A DNA stretch of 64,000 bases, taken from the NCBI GenBank assembly GCA_951799405.1, contig OX637352.1, positions 11,976,820 through 12,040,819 on the forward strand, read 5' to 3'. Position 1 is the first letter of the stretch. The number at the start of each line of letters is the position of its first letter. Under the pieces are notes generated by a model. It saw only the letters and a list, made by a program, of their open reading frames with translations. It did not search any database and had not been told where the DNA came from. The stretch comes from Agapetus fuscipes (lineage: Eukaryota > Arthropoda > Insecta > Trichoptera > Glossosomatidae). A program made the translations under genes and the position numbers. Below are positions 1 through 12,100 of this stretch, piece by piece.

Positions 1-165
1 TTCAGCTCCTGAGTGGCTTGACACTCATTTCTTATGAAGGCTGAGTAAGCCTTGCCGGTATTTTATTTTGGGTTTAAAATAAACACTGAAACGGGAAATA
101 ATTTCTGACAACTTCGGTGGGATTCTAACTCGAGATCTCGGCATGGAATGCAATCTATAAAGAAG

Positions 166-286
166 GATGTGTGTATGTATGTATGTATGTATGTATGTAT
201 GTATGTATGTATGTATGTATGTATGTATGTATGTATGTATGTATGTATGTATGTATGTATGTATGTATGTATGTATGTATGTATGT
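166..286. repeat. (TGTA)n microsatellite
   Basis: About thirty TGTA units lie directly after the Helitron head. The long Tyr/His/Thr and Met/Tyr/Val/Cys ORFs across it on both strands are by-products of the tetranucleotide and not genes. Confidence 0.95.
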
Positions 287-639
287 TCCCTATACTCATA
301 AACCGCTCATCCGATTTTGACGAAATTTTCAGGAAACATGTAACATATTTTTAGAATGAATCGTGTGAAGTTTGATGGTGATCAAATAAACAATGGTTCT
401 CAATTCTCAATATTTCAGCAACGAGGTCGGTAAATTTTGAAACCACCCAATAGAAGAAGACCATTATATTCAACTACAATACATAATCTTAGTTGCAAAT
501 ATACATTTACATTAAAGATTCATATAAAATGCATGCTCACAAGTAGACACATGTAAGTTCACGCTTACAAATGCTGCATGTGTACCTACTCATAATTTAA
601 AATCCAAATCTAAAATGAACAACCCAGTAACTTTTACTT

Positions 640-855
640 TACGCCAACTTGAAATGGATGTTATTCAGCTCCTGAGTGGCTTGACACTCATTTCTTATGA
701 AGGCTGAGTAAGCCTTGCCGGTATTTTATTTTGGGTTAGAAATAAACACTGAAACGAGAAATAATTTCTGACAACTTCAGTGGGATTCTAACTCGAGATC
801 TCGGCATGGAATGCAGTTACTCTACCAACTAAGCTATAGACCGGACTTTTTACAA
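640..855 (-). repeat. SINE-B copy inside the Helitron
   Basis: On the minus strand this reads as a tRNA-like head (CCGGTCTATAGCTTAGTTGG, then a B-box-like GAGTTAGAATCC) followed by the body with AACCCAAAATAAAATACCGG and the pair 'ACTCAGCCTTCA..AAGAAATGAGT'. The head keeps box A and a degraded box B, so it is a SINE and not a functional tRNA. Confidence 0.7.
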
Positions 856-883
856 ATATGGTGGATCGATATCGGTTTGGTTA

Positions 884-1284
884 GGGGTAAGCAACCTGCG
901 GCTCACCAGCCACATGCGGCTCTTTGGGTGTGAAGTTACGGCTCTTTAGCTTCATACGCAAATATAAAAAAAACACAGAATTATACTTCTGATCGAAAAA
1001 AACTAAATCGTTCTGAATCGATTAACGATCTCTCCGCTACTTGTACTCGCTTTTCACCCCCCACCCTCCCCCCAACTACAATATAAAAACCCAATCTTCA
1101 ATGAACATAAGCCCTGCAACTCTTGCCGACCTTCCCTGAAACAGGGGTGACATTGGCAAAGTGAACCATTTTTTACAGTATGGGTGGTCAGCCTCATACC
1201 AACCTATAAGTCAAGGAAAAACTTTGAAATTTGTAAATTGTAATTTTTGGCTCTTCCGACTCAAAAGGTTGCCGACCCCTGGCC
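884..1284. mobile_element. hAT/SPIN-like MITE carrying a SINE-C fragment
   Basis: The ends are inverted: AGGGGTAAGCAACCTGCGGC on the left and, reversed, CAGGGGTCGGCAACCTTTTG on the right. Such termini are typical of hAT elements of the Charlie/SPIN type. No convincing target duplication was found. A minus-strand SINE-C fragment sits at about 1076-1222. The same unit is present in Helitron copy 2. Confidence 0.5.
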
Positions 1285-2051
1285 TAGACAAAAGTTCCAA
1301 ATTAAAAAATGTTATTCAAGTATTCCAAGTTGAATTTTAGAAATGTAAGAAAGCTTTTATATCCCGCACTTATAAAAAATACGATAAACAAAAGTTCGTA
1401 GGTCACAACTAGAAGACCATATTGAAATATATTATTATTATGAAAACCTTTTATTGAAACATACTTTTAATTAAAATATACATAATATAGTTGTTTTTTC
1501 AAAAAACGCATTTCTGTAAAATTATATACTCACCACAAATTTAAAGATCGTTTTTTTCTCGGCGGTTAAACGTCTTTCTTCTATGTGACAATGGTCCAAA
1601 GCAACCAAGATAAACAAAATGTTTGCCTTTTACCTAACCCGGCCGTGCGACTTACAATTTTGTTGTCAATAGAAAATGTTCCGTGTGCACTACCTAAAAC
1701 TTTCACTTATTGAAATAATGGATAGAGCACATTTTAAATGTGGGGAAAAAATGTGAATTCACTTGGCCGGGATAAAGACAGGACAGGGAGTCAAAAATTC
1801 AACATAAATTAAACACTTTCATGGAGATAGTTGAAAAAACACTTAAGTGCATCATATTGTATGAAGCATTTTCCCCAACTGCATACGTTTCACAGTGCGG
1901 TTACATTGAAAAATATTCCTGATTGTTTGGAATACATTTATTTCTTCACTTTGCTCAAAGAGTATAGTGAATTTTATAGATTAGTTCTTTAATTGTATGA
2001 TTATAAAATTTAATGTATTGTTTATATTCTTTTCTTTATATTCTTTTCTCG

Positions 2052-2311
2052 TTCCTTGACTTATAGGTTGTTATGCGGCTGACCACCCATAATATAAAAA
2101 TTGGTTCACTTTGCCAATGTCACCCCTGTTTCAGGGAAGGACGGCAAGAGTTGCAAGGCTTATGTTCATTTGAGATTGGGTTTTTATATTGTAGGTCCAC
2201 ATGCGGCATGTGTTAGCGCGAAATTATACATATCTGCTTGTGGGAATGCATTTAGTATAAATCTTAAATGATATATATCTTTGCAGCTTAGATTAGATTA
2301 GATTAGATTAG
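2052..2311 (+). repeat. SINE-C, full-length copy
   Basis: This copy defines the most frequent SINE of the window. It starts TTCCTTGACTTATAGGTTG, carries 'CCAATGTCACCCCTGTTTCA' and 'GTAGGTCCACATGCGGCATG', and ends in a GATTA repeat tail. Helitron copy 2 lacks it at the equivalent place (about 30060), so it inserted after the Helitron duplication. Confidence 0.75.
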
Positions 2312-2317
2312 TATAGG

Positions 2318-2561
2318 TCAATATGCATCTGACCAACTATAAATAGAAAATGGTTCACTCTGCCAATGTCACCCCTGTTTCAGGGAAGGTCAGCAAAGAG
2401 TTGCAGGGTGTATGTTCATTTGAGATTTGGGTTTTTATGTTGTAGGTTCACACGCAGAATGTGCAAGTGTGAACTTATACGTGTCTGCTTGTGGGCATGC
2501 ACTTAATGTGAATTCCAAATGTAACAATTATATCCATGCAACTTAGAATAGATTAGATGAG
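2318..2561 (+). repeat. SINE-C
   Basis: Second SINE-C in tandem with the previous one. It is shared with Helitron copy 2 (30065-30308) and is therefore older than that duplication. Confidence 0.7.
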
Positions 2562-3018
2562 TGACGTTACATAGCCGATTTTTTTATCTTAAATATAAAT
2601 GGAGCACCGCAATCGATTTTCCCTATGCTTGGCTCTGCTGCTTAACAGTTGTACCTAGACCTTTTTTTTTAGAAAACGTGAAGATTAACCTAGAGATAAA
2701 TTGTGTGAAGCTTGATTCCGATTAGCACACTTTTTTTTTTGATCCTGTTGTTTCCTCTTTTATCTGTAGAAAAAAATTGATACCACATGCCCAAATGGCG
2801 TAGTGAAACACGCCGGGTACTGCTAGTATATTAATATATGTGGGAGTAGGAGAGAACACCTAGCGGGAAAACAACATTCATCTCTCAAGGAGTTCAAGGA
2901 AGGTGCCGAGGGAGTCGACGAAGGATCGCAACTAAGCTACACATATAGGGCTGTTGCACCAACCTCCAATCAATATTTGATTGACACACCAAATTGATTC
3001 CTTAATTCTGGTAAAGTT

Positions 3019-3352
3019 TCCTTGACTTATAGGTTGGTATGAGGCTGACCACCCACACTGTAAAAAATGGTTCAACTCGCCACATGCGACCCCTTCGGGG
3101 ATAACGCGGCAAGAAGTTACACTATATGTGTAGCGTAGTTGTGTTTTTTTGCGTTGCCAATGTCACTTCTGTGTCAGGGAAGGTCAGCAAAAGTTGTCGG
3201 GCTTATGTTCATTTGAGGTTTGGATTTTATTTGTAAGTACACATTTAGCAATTGTTAGCGCGAACTACTCGTGTTTGTTTGTGGGCATGCATTTGAGAGC
3301 TTTAAATGTTAATACATCCTTGCAACTTAGATTATAGATTATAGACCTCGGT
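3019..3352 (+). repeat. SINE-C interrupted by a SINE-B 3' segment
   Basis: A SINE-C is split after its first 60 bases by about 75 bp matching the 3' end of SINE-B (CCCCTTCGGGGATAACGC ... TATGTGTAGC). The SINE-C body then resumes and ends in a GATTATAGA tail. Confidence 0.65.
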
Positions 3353-3540
3353 TAAATATTTCTCGGAAGCGAGTAATAATATGATGGAATTTGAACAGGA
3401 AAGATGATGTAGGTAGGTACATCAGCTGACTTACGTATAGTATGCAAACATTATTTTTTAATTTGATGGGAGAAATCACAATTGATTTTTGTCTGATTGT
3501 AGTTTGGTGCAACAGACACACAGTGTAACTTCTTGCCGCG

Positions 3541-3796
3541 TTATCTAAATCTAAATCTAAGTTGCAAAGATATGTATAATTTGAGCTTCATATTAAATGC
3601 ATTCCCACAAGCATACACGCATAATTTCGCGCTCACCGCATGTGGACCTACAATATAAAAACCCAATCTCAAATGAATATAAGCCCGGAAACTCTTGCCG
3701 ACCTTTCCTGAAACAGGGGTGACATTGGCAAAGTGAACCTTTTTTTACAGTATGGGTGGTCAGCCTCATACCAACCTACCTATAAGTCAAGGAATC
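3541..3796 (-). repeat. SINE-C
   Basis: Nearly complete minus-strand copy. Read in reverse it runs from the CTTGACTTATAGG head to the TTGCAACTTAGATTTAGATTTAGA tail, with a small duplication in the head. Confidence 0.7.
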
Positions 3797-3799
3797 CAA

Positions 3800-4050
3800 C
3801 TTAAAAGTCAAGGAATTATCCCCGAAGGTTTTTGTATGTGGCGAGTGGAACCTTTTTTTTTTAAGGGTAAGGAGTCCGGCCTTACGCTAACCACTTTCAG
3901 TTGAAGAGGGGGTTTCGCAGCTCTCATTCTTGTGAAGGCTGAGTGTAAGCCTTGCCAGTATTTTATTTTGGGCTTGAAATAAATACCGAAACGGAAAATC
4001 ATTTCCGAAACCCTCGGCGGGATTCGATCCCGAACTCTCGTCGTATTGCA
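3800..4050 (-). repeat. SINE-B
   Basis: Minus-strand SINE-B with its B-box-like region (GGGATTCGATCCC when read on plus), the AAATAAAATACTGGCAAGG motif and the Pro-rich-looking tail. Short ORFs over it are chance. Confidence 0.6.
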
Positions 4051-4243
4051 TGTGACCGAAATTTCGTTGACCGAAATGTCGTTGACCGAAAAGTGGTGTG
4101 GACGAATTGTCCATGGATGAGCTGTCTATGGACAAGTTATCTTTGGATGATTTGTCTTGGTGTGGTAGGTAATAAATCTTTTTTAAATTCATAAAAAATA
4201 AATGAAAAATATTCATATCGACCTGTCAAAAACGCCTCTAGAA

Positions 4244-4675
4244 CAGTGGTTCCCAAACTTTTAATTTCGCGTACCACTAATGAAATTATAAATCAGTGGC
4301 GTACCACTGAAGTGCAACAGTTAAAAAAATCATTCAAATGGTAAAGTAATAAAAACTGCAACTGGTAATGAAAACATTATGCTTATTTATTTATTACAGA
4401 AAAAAAATACAATACTCTTAGTGCAGGGGTGTTCAACATTAGTATTTTTGTAATCGTGGCGGGACAGGCCTGTCTTAGTCTGAAAAATGGTGCTGCATGT
4501 TCGAAACAAAAGAGGAAATATTTGGCTCAGTTGTACTTAACTTGAAGCGCGAAATTGAAAAACTTTTTATCTTATTATTTACTATGTATTTCCTATGGCC
4601 ATGGCTGCTTGCGTACCACCTTAAGAAGCGTCGCGTACCACTGGTGGTACGCGTACCATAGTTTGGGAACCACTG
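4244..4675. mobile_element. hAT-type MITE with 8-bp target duplication
   Basis: The element begins CAGTGGTTCCCAAACT and ends AGTTTGGGAACCACTG. It is flanked on both sides by CTCTAGAA (4236-4243 and 4676-4683). The 16-bp inverted ends and the 8-bp duplication place it in the hAT superfamily. Inside there is only AT-rich sequence with further subterminal GTACCACT repeats and no transposase. Confidence 0.9.
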
Positions 4676-4976
4676 CTCTAGAACATTTCCTTAGAAGTAC
4701 ACCCATTAGAATAATAAATATTTGCTTAATGTTAATTGTATAATATTGAAATAAATCCAATTTGGCAATGAATGTGAGAATGTCAATATCGAAACTTATG
4801 TACGGAAGTGAAGCATGGAGGATAATGATGGCGAATTTACATAACTACGTAATAAATTGACCAGATAAAGATATGTTACGTATGAATAAAATTAAGTAAA
4901 GAAAAAAGGAATGAGAGTATACCGAAAAAAGTAATCGGTTGATAAAATAAGTGAATTTTAAATTCTACAACTTTAT

Positions 4977-5310
4977 TCCTCGACTTGAAGGTTGGTATGA
5001 AGCTGACCACCCATACTGCTAAAAAATGTTTACTCTGCAAATGCCACACCTGTTTCAGGGAGGGTCGGCAAGAGTTGCAAGGCTTATGTTCATTTGAGGT
5101 TTGGATTTTAATTTGTATAATTGTATATTTATATCTTTGGTGGAGAGTGTTTCCTGTTTCAAAACCCAAAATAAAATACCGGCAAGGTTCACTCAGCCTT
5201 CACAAGAAATGAGTACCAACGAGGGGTCGGTTCCACTCCCCTCATGTGAAACCTCTCGGGGATAACGCAGCAAGAAATTACACTATAAGTGTAGCTTAGT
5301 TGCGTTTTGA
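4977..5310 (+). repeat. SINE-C 5' part fused to SINE-B body
   Basis: SINE-C sequence runs to about 5125 and then gives way to the SINE-B body (AAAACCCAAAATAAAATACC to GGGGATAACGCAGCAAG). The joint lacks the SINE-B tRNA-like head, so it may be a template-switch chimera. Confidence 0.55.
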
Positions 5311-5680
5311 AGTATATGCTTCTTTGAGTCATGGAGGAAGTATTAAACTTCTTATTTATTACAGTTCTTATATATCGATGCTTTGGGTATAGGAAAAAAA
5401 CTCCTACTTTAAACCATGCGACCAGCCTCATACCAAACTATTAGTTGAGGAAATCTAAGGGTAAATTGGCTTCCTTGTCATAGACTAGATTAATCGTCCA
5501 TAACGTAAAATAATTGCAGGTATCATTACAGGTGTTTTATTTAAAATGAGAACTTATTCTGTAAGTGCTGTATAATTGATTGATTTATATAAATGATCTG
5601 AAATAATTGTTATCAATTAACAAATAACAAAATACAGTGTTTATTATGCACGCAGGAAAACATCTGGCTGTTGTTATCAT

Positions 5681-5895
5681 CTTGTAAAGGCAGTGCCTTG
5701 TTGTGCTAGCCATTTTGTCTATACTGTTTGCCGTCCTCTTGTAAAGGCAGTGCCTTGTTGTGCTAGATATTTGTCTCTACTGGACGCCATTTTCTTGTGA
5801 AGGCAATGCTTTCTTGTGATAGTCATTTGTCTATACTGTTTTCCATCCTCTTTTAAGGGCAGTGCCTTATTGTTCCAGCCATCGTCTCTACAGAA
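5681..5895. repeat. Four imperfect ~55-bp tandem repeats upstream of the transporter
   Basis: Units share TAAAGGCAGTGCCTTGTTGT and TTTGTCTATACTG and start near 5681, 5738, 5792 and 5849, with growing divergence. The array ends about 100 bp before the splice acceptor of the first coding exon, so it lies in an intron or the 5' region of the gene. Confidence 0.8.
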
Positions 5896-5998
5896 CCTTG
5901 CACAATACCCTGAAGTGAATGTTCCTTATTCGTTCCTTTGGATCTTTCCTAATTTGCTAAACATATTTTAATTGTTTTTTTCTTGTTTTTGTTCGCAG

Positions 5999-6131
5999 GC
6001 CATATAAATCAAGATGGCGGTAGGACTCACAAGTAAACTGAAGGAAAAGCTCAGATCGTTCTACAGCGTGTACGTGTTGGCCATTGTCTCCATAGGATAC
6101 ATATTGGGAGAACTGGGTCACTATTTGATTG
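5999..6131 (+). CDS. Transporter exon 1 (coding from 6014)
   Basis: The acceptor TTGTTCGCAG precedes 15 untranslated bases and the ATG; the donor is G|GTAAGA. It encodes residues 1-39: a short basic cytosolic N-terminus and membrane segment 1 (YVLAIVSIGYILGELGHYLI). Confidence 0.88.
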
Positions 6132-9100
6132 GTAAGACAACACGTTATTTGTTTATATTTATTAAAATTGACAGTTCAATCAATATTGTTATCGTCATCG
6201 ATCTACATAAAAGATATAGATGGAGCATCAGAGCCTTTTTGTGTACCAAAATGAGTGCGTCCTAGGGCGTCATATTCGTACAACCGATGTCTTGTTATAA
6301 TCAGTTTTCAGGCAACAGTCATGTTTATGTCTCTTTACATGTTTTCGTTGTTTAAACGCAAAAAGCTGAACATAGAGTGTAACTTCTTGCCGCCTCATTC
6401 CCGAAGAGTTTCACATGCGGCAAGTGGAACCTATTTATTGCGCCAACCACTTCAGTTGAAGTGGGGGTTTCCCAGCTCTCGAGGGGGCTAGTACTCATCT
6501 CTTGTGAAGGCCGATATTTATACTGAATATTACTTCCTAGGGCGTCATCTTAATACAAACGATAAATTTTTATAACCAGTTTCCAGACAACCGTCAAAGA
6601 AAACTGTCATATTTTTTTTTTTTTCGTTTTGCAAAAATAGAATTGTAAAGAGGAATGCAATTCACCAACCTTTTTTACTTGGGCAACTGTAATACGCGTT
6701 TTTAAAAATGCTACTTATTTTTTTCAGGAACCACGTCAAAAGTGACAGCTATAGATCTACACTACGGTGACATATCTTGCCAGTTCAACGCCTCAGAGTT
6801 GTTCCACACCACCGCCGTCTCCGTGCAGTGCGCCACCGCCAACAGCAGCGAATCGTGAGTCAGACTATACCAATGATACTCAACCTTTTTTGTCTTCGGG
6901 CCACAGACATATTTGAAAAGCTACGCGGGCCGCAACTTCAATACTGGTATGACGAAAAAATTCATGAAACCCCCCCACTCGCCATTGGAAAACAATTGGA
7001 AGTTTTAAAAATTATAAACTAAAACAAAATAATAGTAGTAGGTACATACCCGGCACGGCACCCCCATGTCTCGCTGAGCTATGCTCTGTCGATGGGACTT
7101 CAAAAAGACCACTACGCTCTGCCCTTACTGCTGTCAACAAGGTTATAGTGCCCAATAGAGCAAACACATCAAATTTTGCAGCTAGAAGCTTTGCGGTGGC
7201 CGGGCCGGTGGCCTGGAACAATTTACCCATCGGTGTTCGCGCGAACCAGCCTACCACCACCTTCAGAAAGGAACTGAAGACACTACTTTTCTCCAGAAGC
7301 CATGGCGCCCTTGAGATGGTCCTGGACCATTAAATGGCGCCACAGGAAAGAAATCATCCATCATCATCATCATCATCACTTATCCATTATCAGCATACGT
7401 TTCCCTAAAAATAACAGTAGTGAAAAAAGTAACATGACGTATCCAAGCCTTTATTTCAAAATTACTGTGATTTTTGACATTTAGATAATTTTTTAAAAAT
7501 TTTAGACAAATCGGGTTTATAATTGCTGCATGATTTTATAAATCACGTGCCTGATAATAAATGTGTTTAGGGCCGCAAAAAAAAGCTTGTTGGGCCGCAG
7601 GTTGAGTAGGTATGGTTGGACTATACCATCAAAAATCAGTTTTGAAAGAAAAGAAACATTGACGACTTGTGTCGCTGTTCAATTGCATTAAAACATTAAT
7701 TATTTTTACTACAAAGGAGTAACGATTCTCAAGAACGCTGCCTCAGAGACTGCAATCATAATGAAGTCCGGATTTTTTTTTAATTTGGAACTTTTTTCTC
7801 GGCGAGAAATCGTCTGTCTTGTATGGGACTGCCGTTCTTAGAAACCAATAAGATTTTTTTTCTGTATTTTCCCTAGCAACCCGACCGGGTGACGACACAA
7901 TATTGTCTATGTCAATTCACGTTCGGACCTGATTTACCTCCAAAAGATTTGACAGAAATCAAAGCTTTGTATGGATGAGAGATTAGCTCCTTTCTTCTTC
8001 TTATTCTTGTGCCACTTCTAACGAAGATCGGCGATCATCATAGCTATTTTGATTTTTGATGCTGCGGCTCGAAACAGGGACTTGGTGCTTCTGCCGAACC
8101 ACTGTCGCAGGTTCTTCAGCCATGATGTCCTTCGGCGTCCCTGAGATCTTCTCCCCTCAATCTTACCCTGAATGATAAGATGAAGGAGACGGTACTTCTC
8201 ATTTCTCATAATGTGACCGAAGTACATTAGCTTTCTCTGCTTAATGGTAGGCAGGAGCTCCTTTGTAGTGCGCATACGTTAAAGGACTTCTTCATTGGTG
8301 ACTCGATCACGCCAAGAGATCCGAAGCATTTTTCGGTATAGCTCCTTTGGCGGTCAGATTTGGAAGTAATCCAGCCGAATGATGAGGTTTATTTTCGAGC
8401 CCTTTTCAATGCTCTTCATTTTCAAAAACCTTGCCTGAGGGAATGCAATCATAGCTGATATGGGATTTGTTTAATTCGTTGTATCTATCTTGCGCCTTCT
8501 GCATAGGCAATTTTCTTGTCACCGTATTATTTAGTTTCTATAACACAAAAACTGCAAGTACATATATTGTAACTGTTTTATGTATAACTGTTTTTATGTA
8601 TATGTGAACGCGTTTTCCCCGAAGAAGTCACATATCGCGTGCGGAAGCTATTTATTTTTTACAGATAAGAAGGCCGATCTTACGCCAACCACTTCAGTTG
8701 AAATGGGGGTGTACCCACCTCTCGAGGGGGCTGTATCTCATTCTTGTAAAGGCTGTGTAAATCTATAATCTGAGTAGCAAAGATATTTTAACATTTATGA
8801 TTCATATCAAGTGCATGCCCACAAACAGACCCGTGAGGTATATGCAAATTACAATCCGAACCTCAAATGAGCATAAACCCTGCAACTTATACACACTGAC
8901 TAAATACACTTAACCAATACACAAACCATTCAAAATATTAACCTGACGCAAAGCAACGCAACTAAGCTACACATATAGTGTAAATTCTTGCGTGTGTTAT
9001 CCCCAAAGGGGTCGCATGTGGTGATTCGGGACCCATTTATTTTTTCGGAAAAGGAGGCCGGCTGCACACCAACTACTTTCAGTTGAAGTGGAGGGTTTCC

Positions 9101-12100
9101 CAGCTCCCAGGGGGTCTGGTTCTCATTTTTTGTGAAGGCTGAGTGCGCCTTGGGATCGAACCCTTGCTCTCGGCATGGAATGCAAGCATTCTACCAACTG
9201 AGCTATCGACCGGACTTTTTGCGACCTTGGTCGTCGCTACAAAGCTCCAATTCTCAAGCAAGACCCAGTTGCTGTAAGGCTGGATGAACCTTTTGATGAC
9301 TGGTCTTTGGTAAAGGTTTATGAATTTTTCAATCCAGCAAAGAGCAAATTTGAAAACATAAATGGTAAATATATTTTTTGTTCTCCGCCAGGATTCGAAC
9401 CCACAACTTTCCATTCACAAGTCAGAAGTGTTAACCACTAGACTACAGACCGGTCAAACTAAACACTTAACTAATACACAAACCATTCAAAATATATTAA
9501 CCTTACATCTATTTCTTTCTATAGACTTCCCAAACTTTATTTTTATTTATTTATATCCAGAATTTACCCAGAAAACACAACACACAAAACACACCACGAC
9601 ATATTCGTAACATCTAATCTAATCTAAGTTGCAAAGATATTTAACACTAAGGATTCACATTATATGCATTTTCACAAGCAGACACATATAATTTCGCGCT
9701 TAAACATGCCACATGTGGACTTACAATATAAATAAACAATATGTCATAATATAATATAAGTGATTGACTTAACTCAACATTGCCTTTTGATTTTCCAGCT
9801 GCCTTGCCCTGGAGCTGAACGGCACCACCTACTGTGAGTGGAACTACAATGGCCTTGGCCTGGACTACCAGGTGCTGGCGGGGCCAGCGTACATGGCTGT
9901 GTTCACCGTAGTCGGGGTGATCTTGGGCATTGTTGCCGACAAGTGAGTAACTGTTCTGTATCCTGCCACCGCTCCACTAATGGTGGCCGATATCTCCGCC
10001 CGTCTCCAATTTTTTCTGTCCCTGCATACCTCTTTCATCTCTTCAACATTCATCACTTTCTTCACACATACTCTTCTCTTATTCTCACTCTGCAGGTTCC
10101 ATTATTTTGCGATCTCACCTATTTAGATCCATTTTTTCCTCGGTCTTCCCCTTCTATACGCTTTCATCATCCAATCATCCATTCTTTTAAGATGTCCGAA
10201 CCATCTCATTGTGCTTTTTTGTACATTCTCTCTTATGTCACACTCGTTCATCACCCCAAGAAAAGTAAAACAAAGTAGAGTAAAACTAAATAATGTTTTA
10301 CACTTTCACTTTCATGGTCAGCGTTAGATAACAAATTCTCTTCTTGTGCCTCTTCAGTGAAGATTGGCGACCGTCATAATGATTTGCACCTTCGTTACCG
10401 CTGCACGAACGATAGACAGGAATGGAGAGAGTTGGAGGAGGCCTACGTCTAGGAGTGGACTGAAAAAGGCTGAGGAAAAAGAAGAAGAAACACATTTGCT
10501 TATCTTAACGTGTGCTTGAATGTTTCAGATACAACCGTGTGAGGGTGCTGGCTGTCTGCACCCTGGTGTTCTCCATCGCCATCATCCTGATGGGAACTGT
10601 CACCGAGTACTGGCACCTCGTGGTGCTGAGGATGATCATGGCTGCCGGGTAACACATTTCTTTCTATTTACAATTATTATAATATCTACACGGTTAAAAT
10701 TTGTACTCGGATATTAGACGAACCGTTATAGGAGACTTATATTGGTATCGACGTTTTGTTTGCGACATAGCTTACGTTTTCAGGAGACACCCTCTCTGCA
10801 CGACGACTGCGGATGAACTGATTTTTAATAACAACAACTGTTACAAATCACTGCATACCTTGGAGCGAAGGTATTAATTATGTTTAGGTTTGTCACAATG
10901 ATCCACACTTAAATTAAAAATTCAGAAATCTGAATCTCTTACAATGATTTTTTAATTTTTATTCTTACCTGAAGATGATCAAAAATGTTCTTATTTATTA
11001 ATATATTGTCGCTGTTATGGCTGAGGGGTAGAGGTGCATGTTCGACTAGCGTATTTGGAACCGAGTAACGTTGGTTCAAATCTTGCGTCTAGCCCACCTG
11101 GCCATAACTTCGACCCTGGTTCAACAGATGCCATTGCATGCACACAAGCTTCTGCTTTCGCATGAAGACAACTGGCCAGGCAAAATAGGTTGGTGGATTG
11201 CATTCCTTTCCACAAATCTATAAAATAATAATAATAGTAATAGAGTTAAAGTAAAACAGTGATTCATTAGAATTTTTGGTTTTATAAAGTTTAGTAGAAA
11301 TCAATTAAAATGAATTTTCTCACTGTTTATACACAAACCATACACAAGATTATGAAAACATATTTGTTTGCTTTTTTCTCAGCAACCCGGCCGTGTGACA
11401 TCACAATTTTGACAATGCCAATTCATGTGCGGACTAATTGTGGTTCTCCAAACTACAAGTCGCTCCCCCAGTTCTTGTTTATCGTATAGACCAATTCTGT
11501 CTATGTGACTTTAATGCAGTAGTTCTACACAATCTGAGCTAAGAAAAAACGTAAAATTCGATAATGTGAGAGTTGTTTTAAATATTTTAAAAATCAATTT
11601 CCTGTTTTCATAAGACACATTGGTCCAGTACACATGCAAACATTGCTCATGGAAAATTATCTGAATGGTCTATACGGTAAACAAGAACTAAGGCAGCGAA
11701 GTGATTAGATGGCACTGCTGAGGCGTCTAATCTCTATGTGACATTTGAGTTTATTCTTTTCCAGGGAGTCTGGGTGTAACCCGTTGGCTACGGGTATCCT
11801 ATCTGACATTTTCCCGGCCAGTAAGCGCGCCCTTGTGCTGTCTGTGTTCAACTGGGGAATCTACGGAGGATACGGGATTGCTTTCCCCGTCGGAAGATAC
11901 ATCCCCGATCTGGATTCCTGGGGCTTGGTGAGAACACTCTATTTATTATAAGTTGCAAATATATATATTGAGAATTCATCAATCATACCAGTGGAGTGGG
12001 GTCGTAATAACCCTATCCCCAGCATTTTTCTGTTTAATTAAATAAAATTAGAATTTAAAAAAAAAAAAAAAAAAATTATTTGTTTTGGTGTTTATATGAA

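Larger units (their letters stand above)
1..2826 (+). mobile_element. Non-autonomous Helitron-like element, copy 1 (5' end off window)
   Basis: The stretch is nearly identical to 27776-30577. It ends in a short hairpin (GGCGT ... ACGCC) followed by GGGTACTGCTAG and then a host T, the classic Helitron 3' end. An internal 5' end (ATCTATAAAGAAGG plus a TGTA microsatellite) starts near 154, preceded by a second truncated head at 1-153. No Rep/helicase ORF is visible, so it is non-autonomous. It carries SINE-B, a hAT-like fragment and SINE-C copies inside. Relative to copy 2 it has gained a SINE-C at 2052-2311 and lost about 140 bp near 1075. Confidence 0.75.

Noticed and set aside
63..354. Tyr/His/Thr- and Met/Tyr/Val/Cys-rich ORFs on both strands (also at 27918-28193)
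   Set aside because: They are translations of a TGTA microsatellite and have no coding signature.
9838..10278. 146-codon plus-strand ORF after exon 3
   Set aside because: Exon 3 read in a wrong frame through the donor, then antisense to a LINE fragment.
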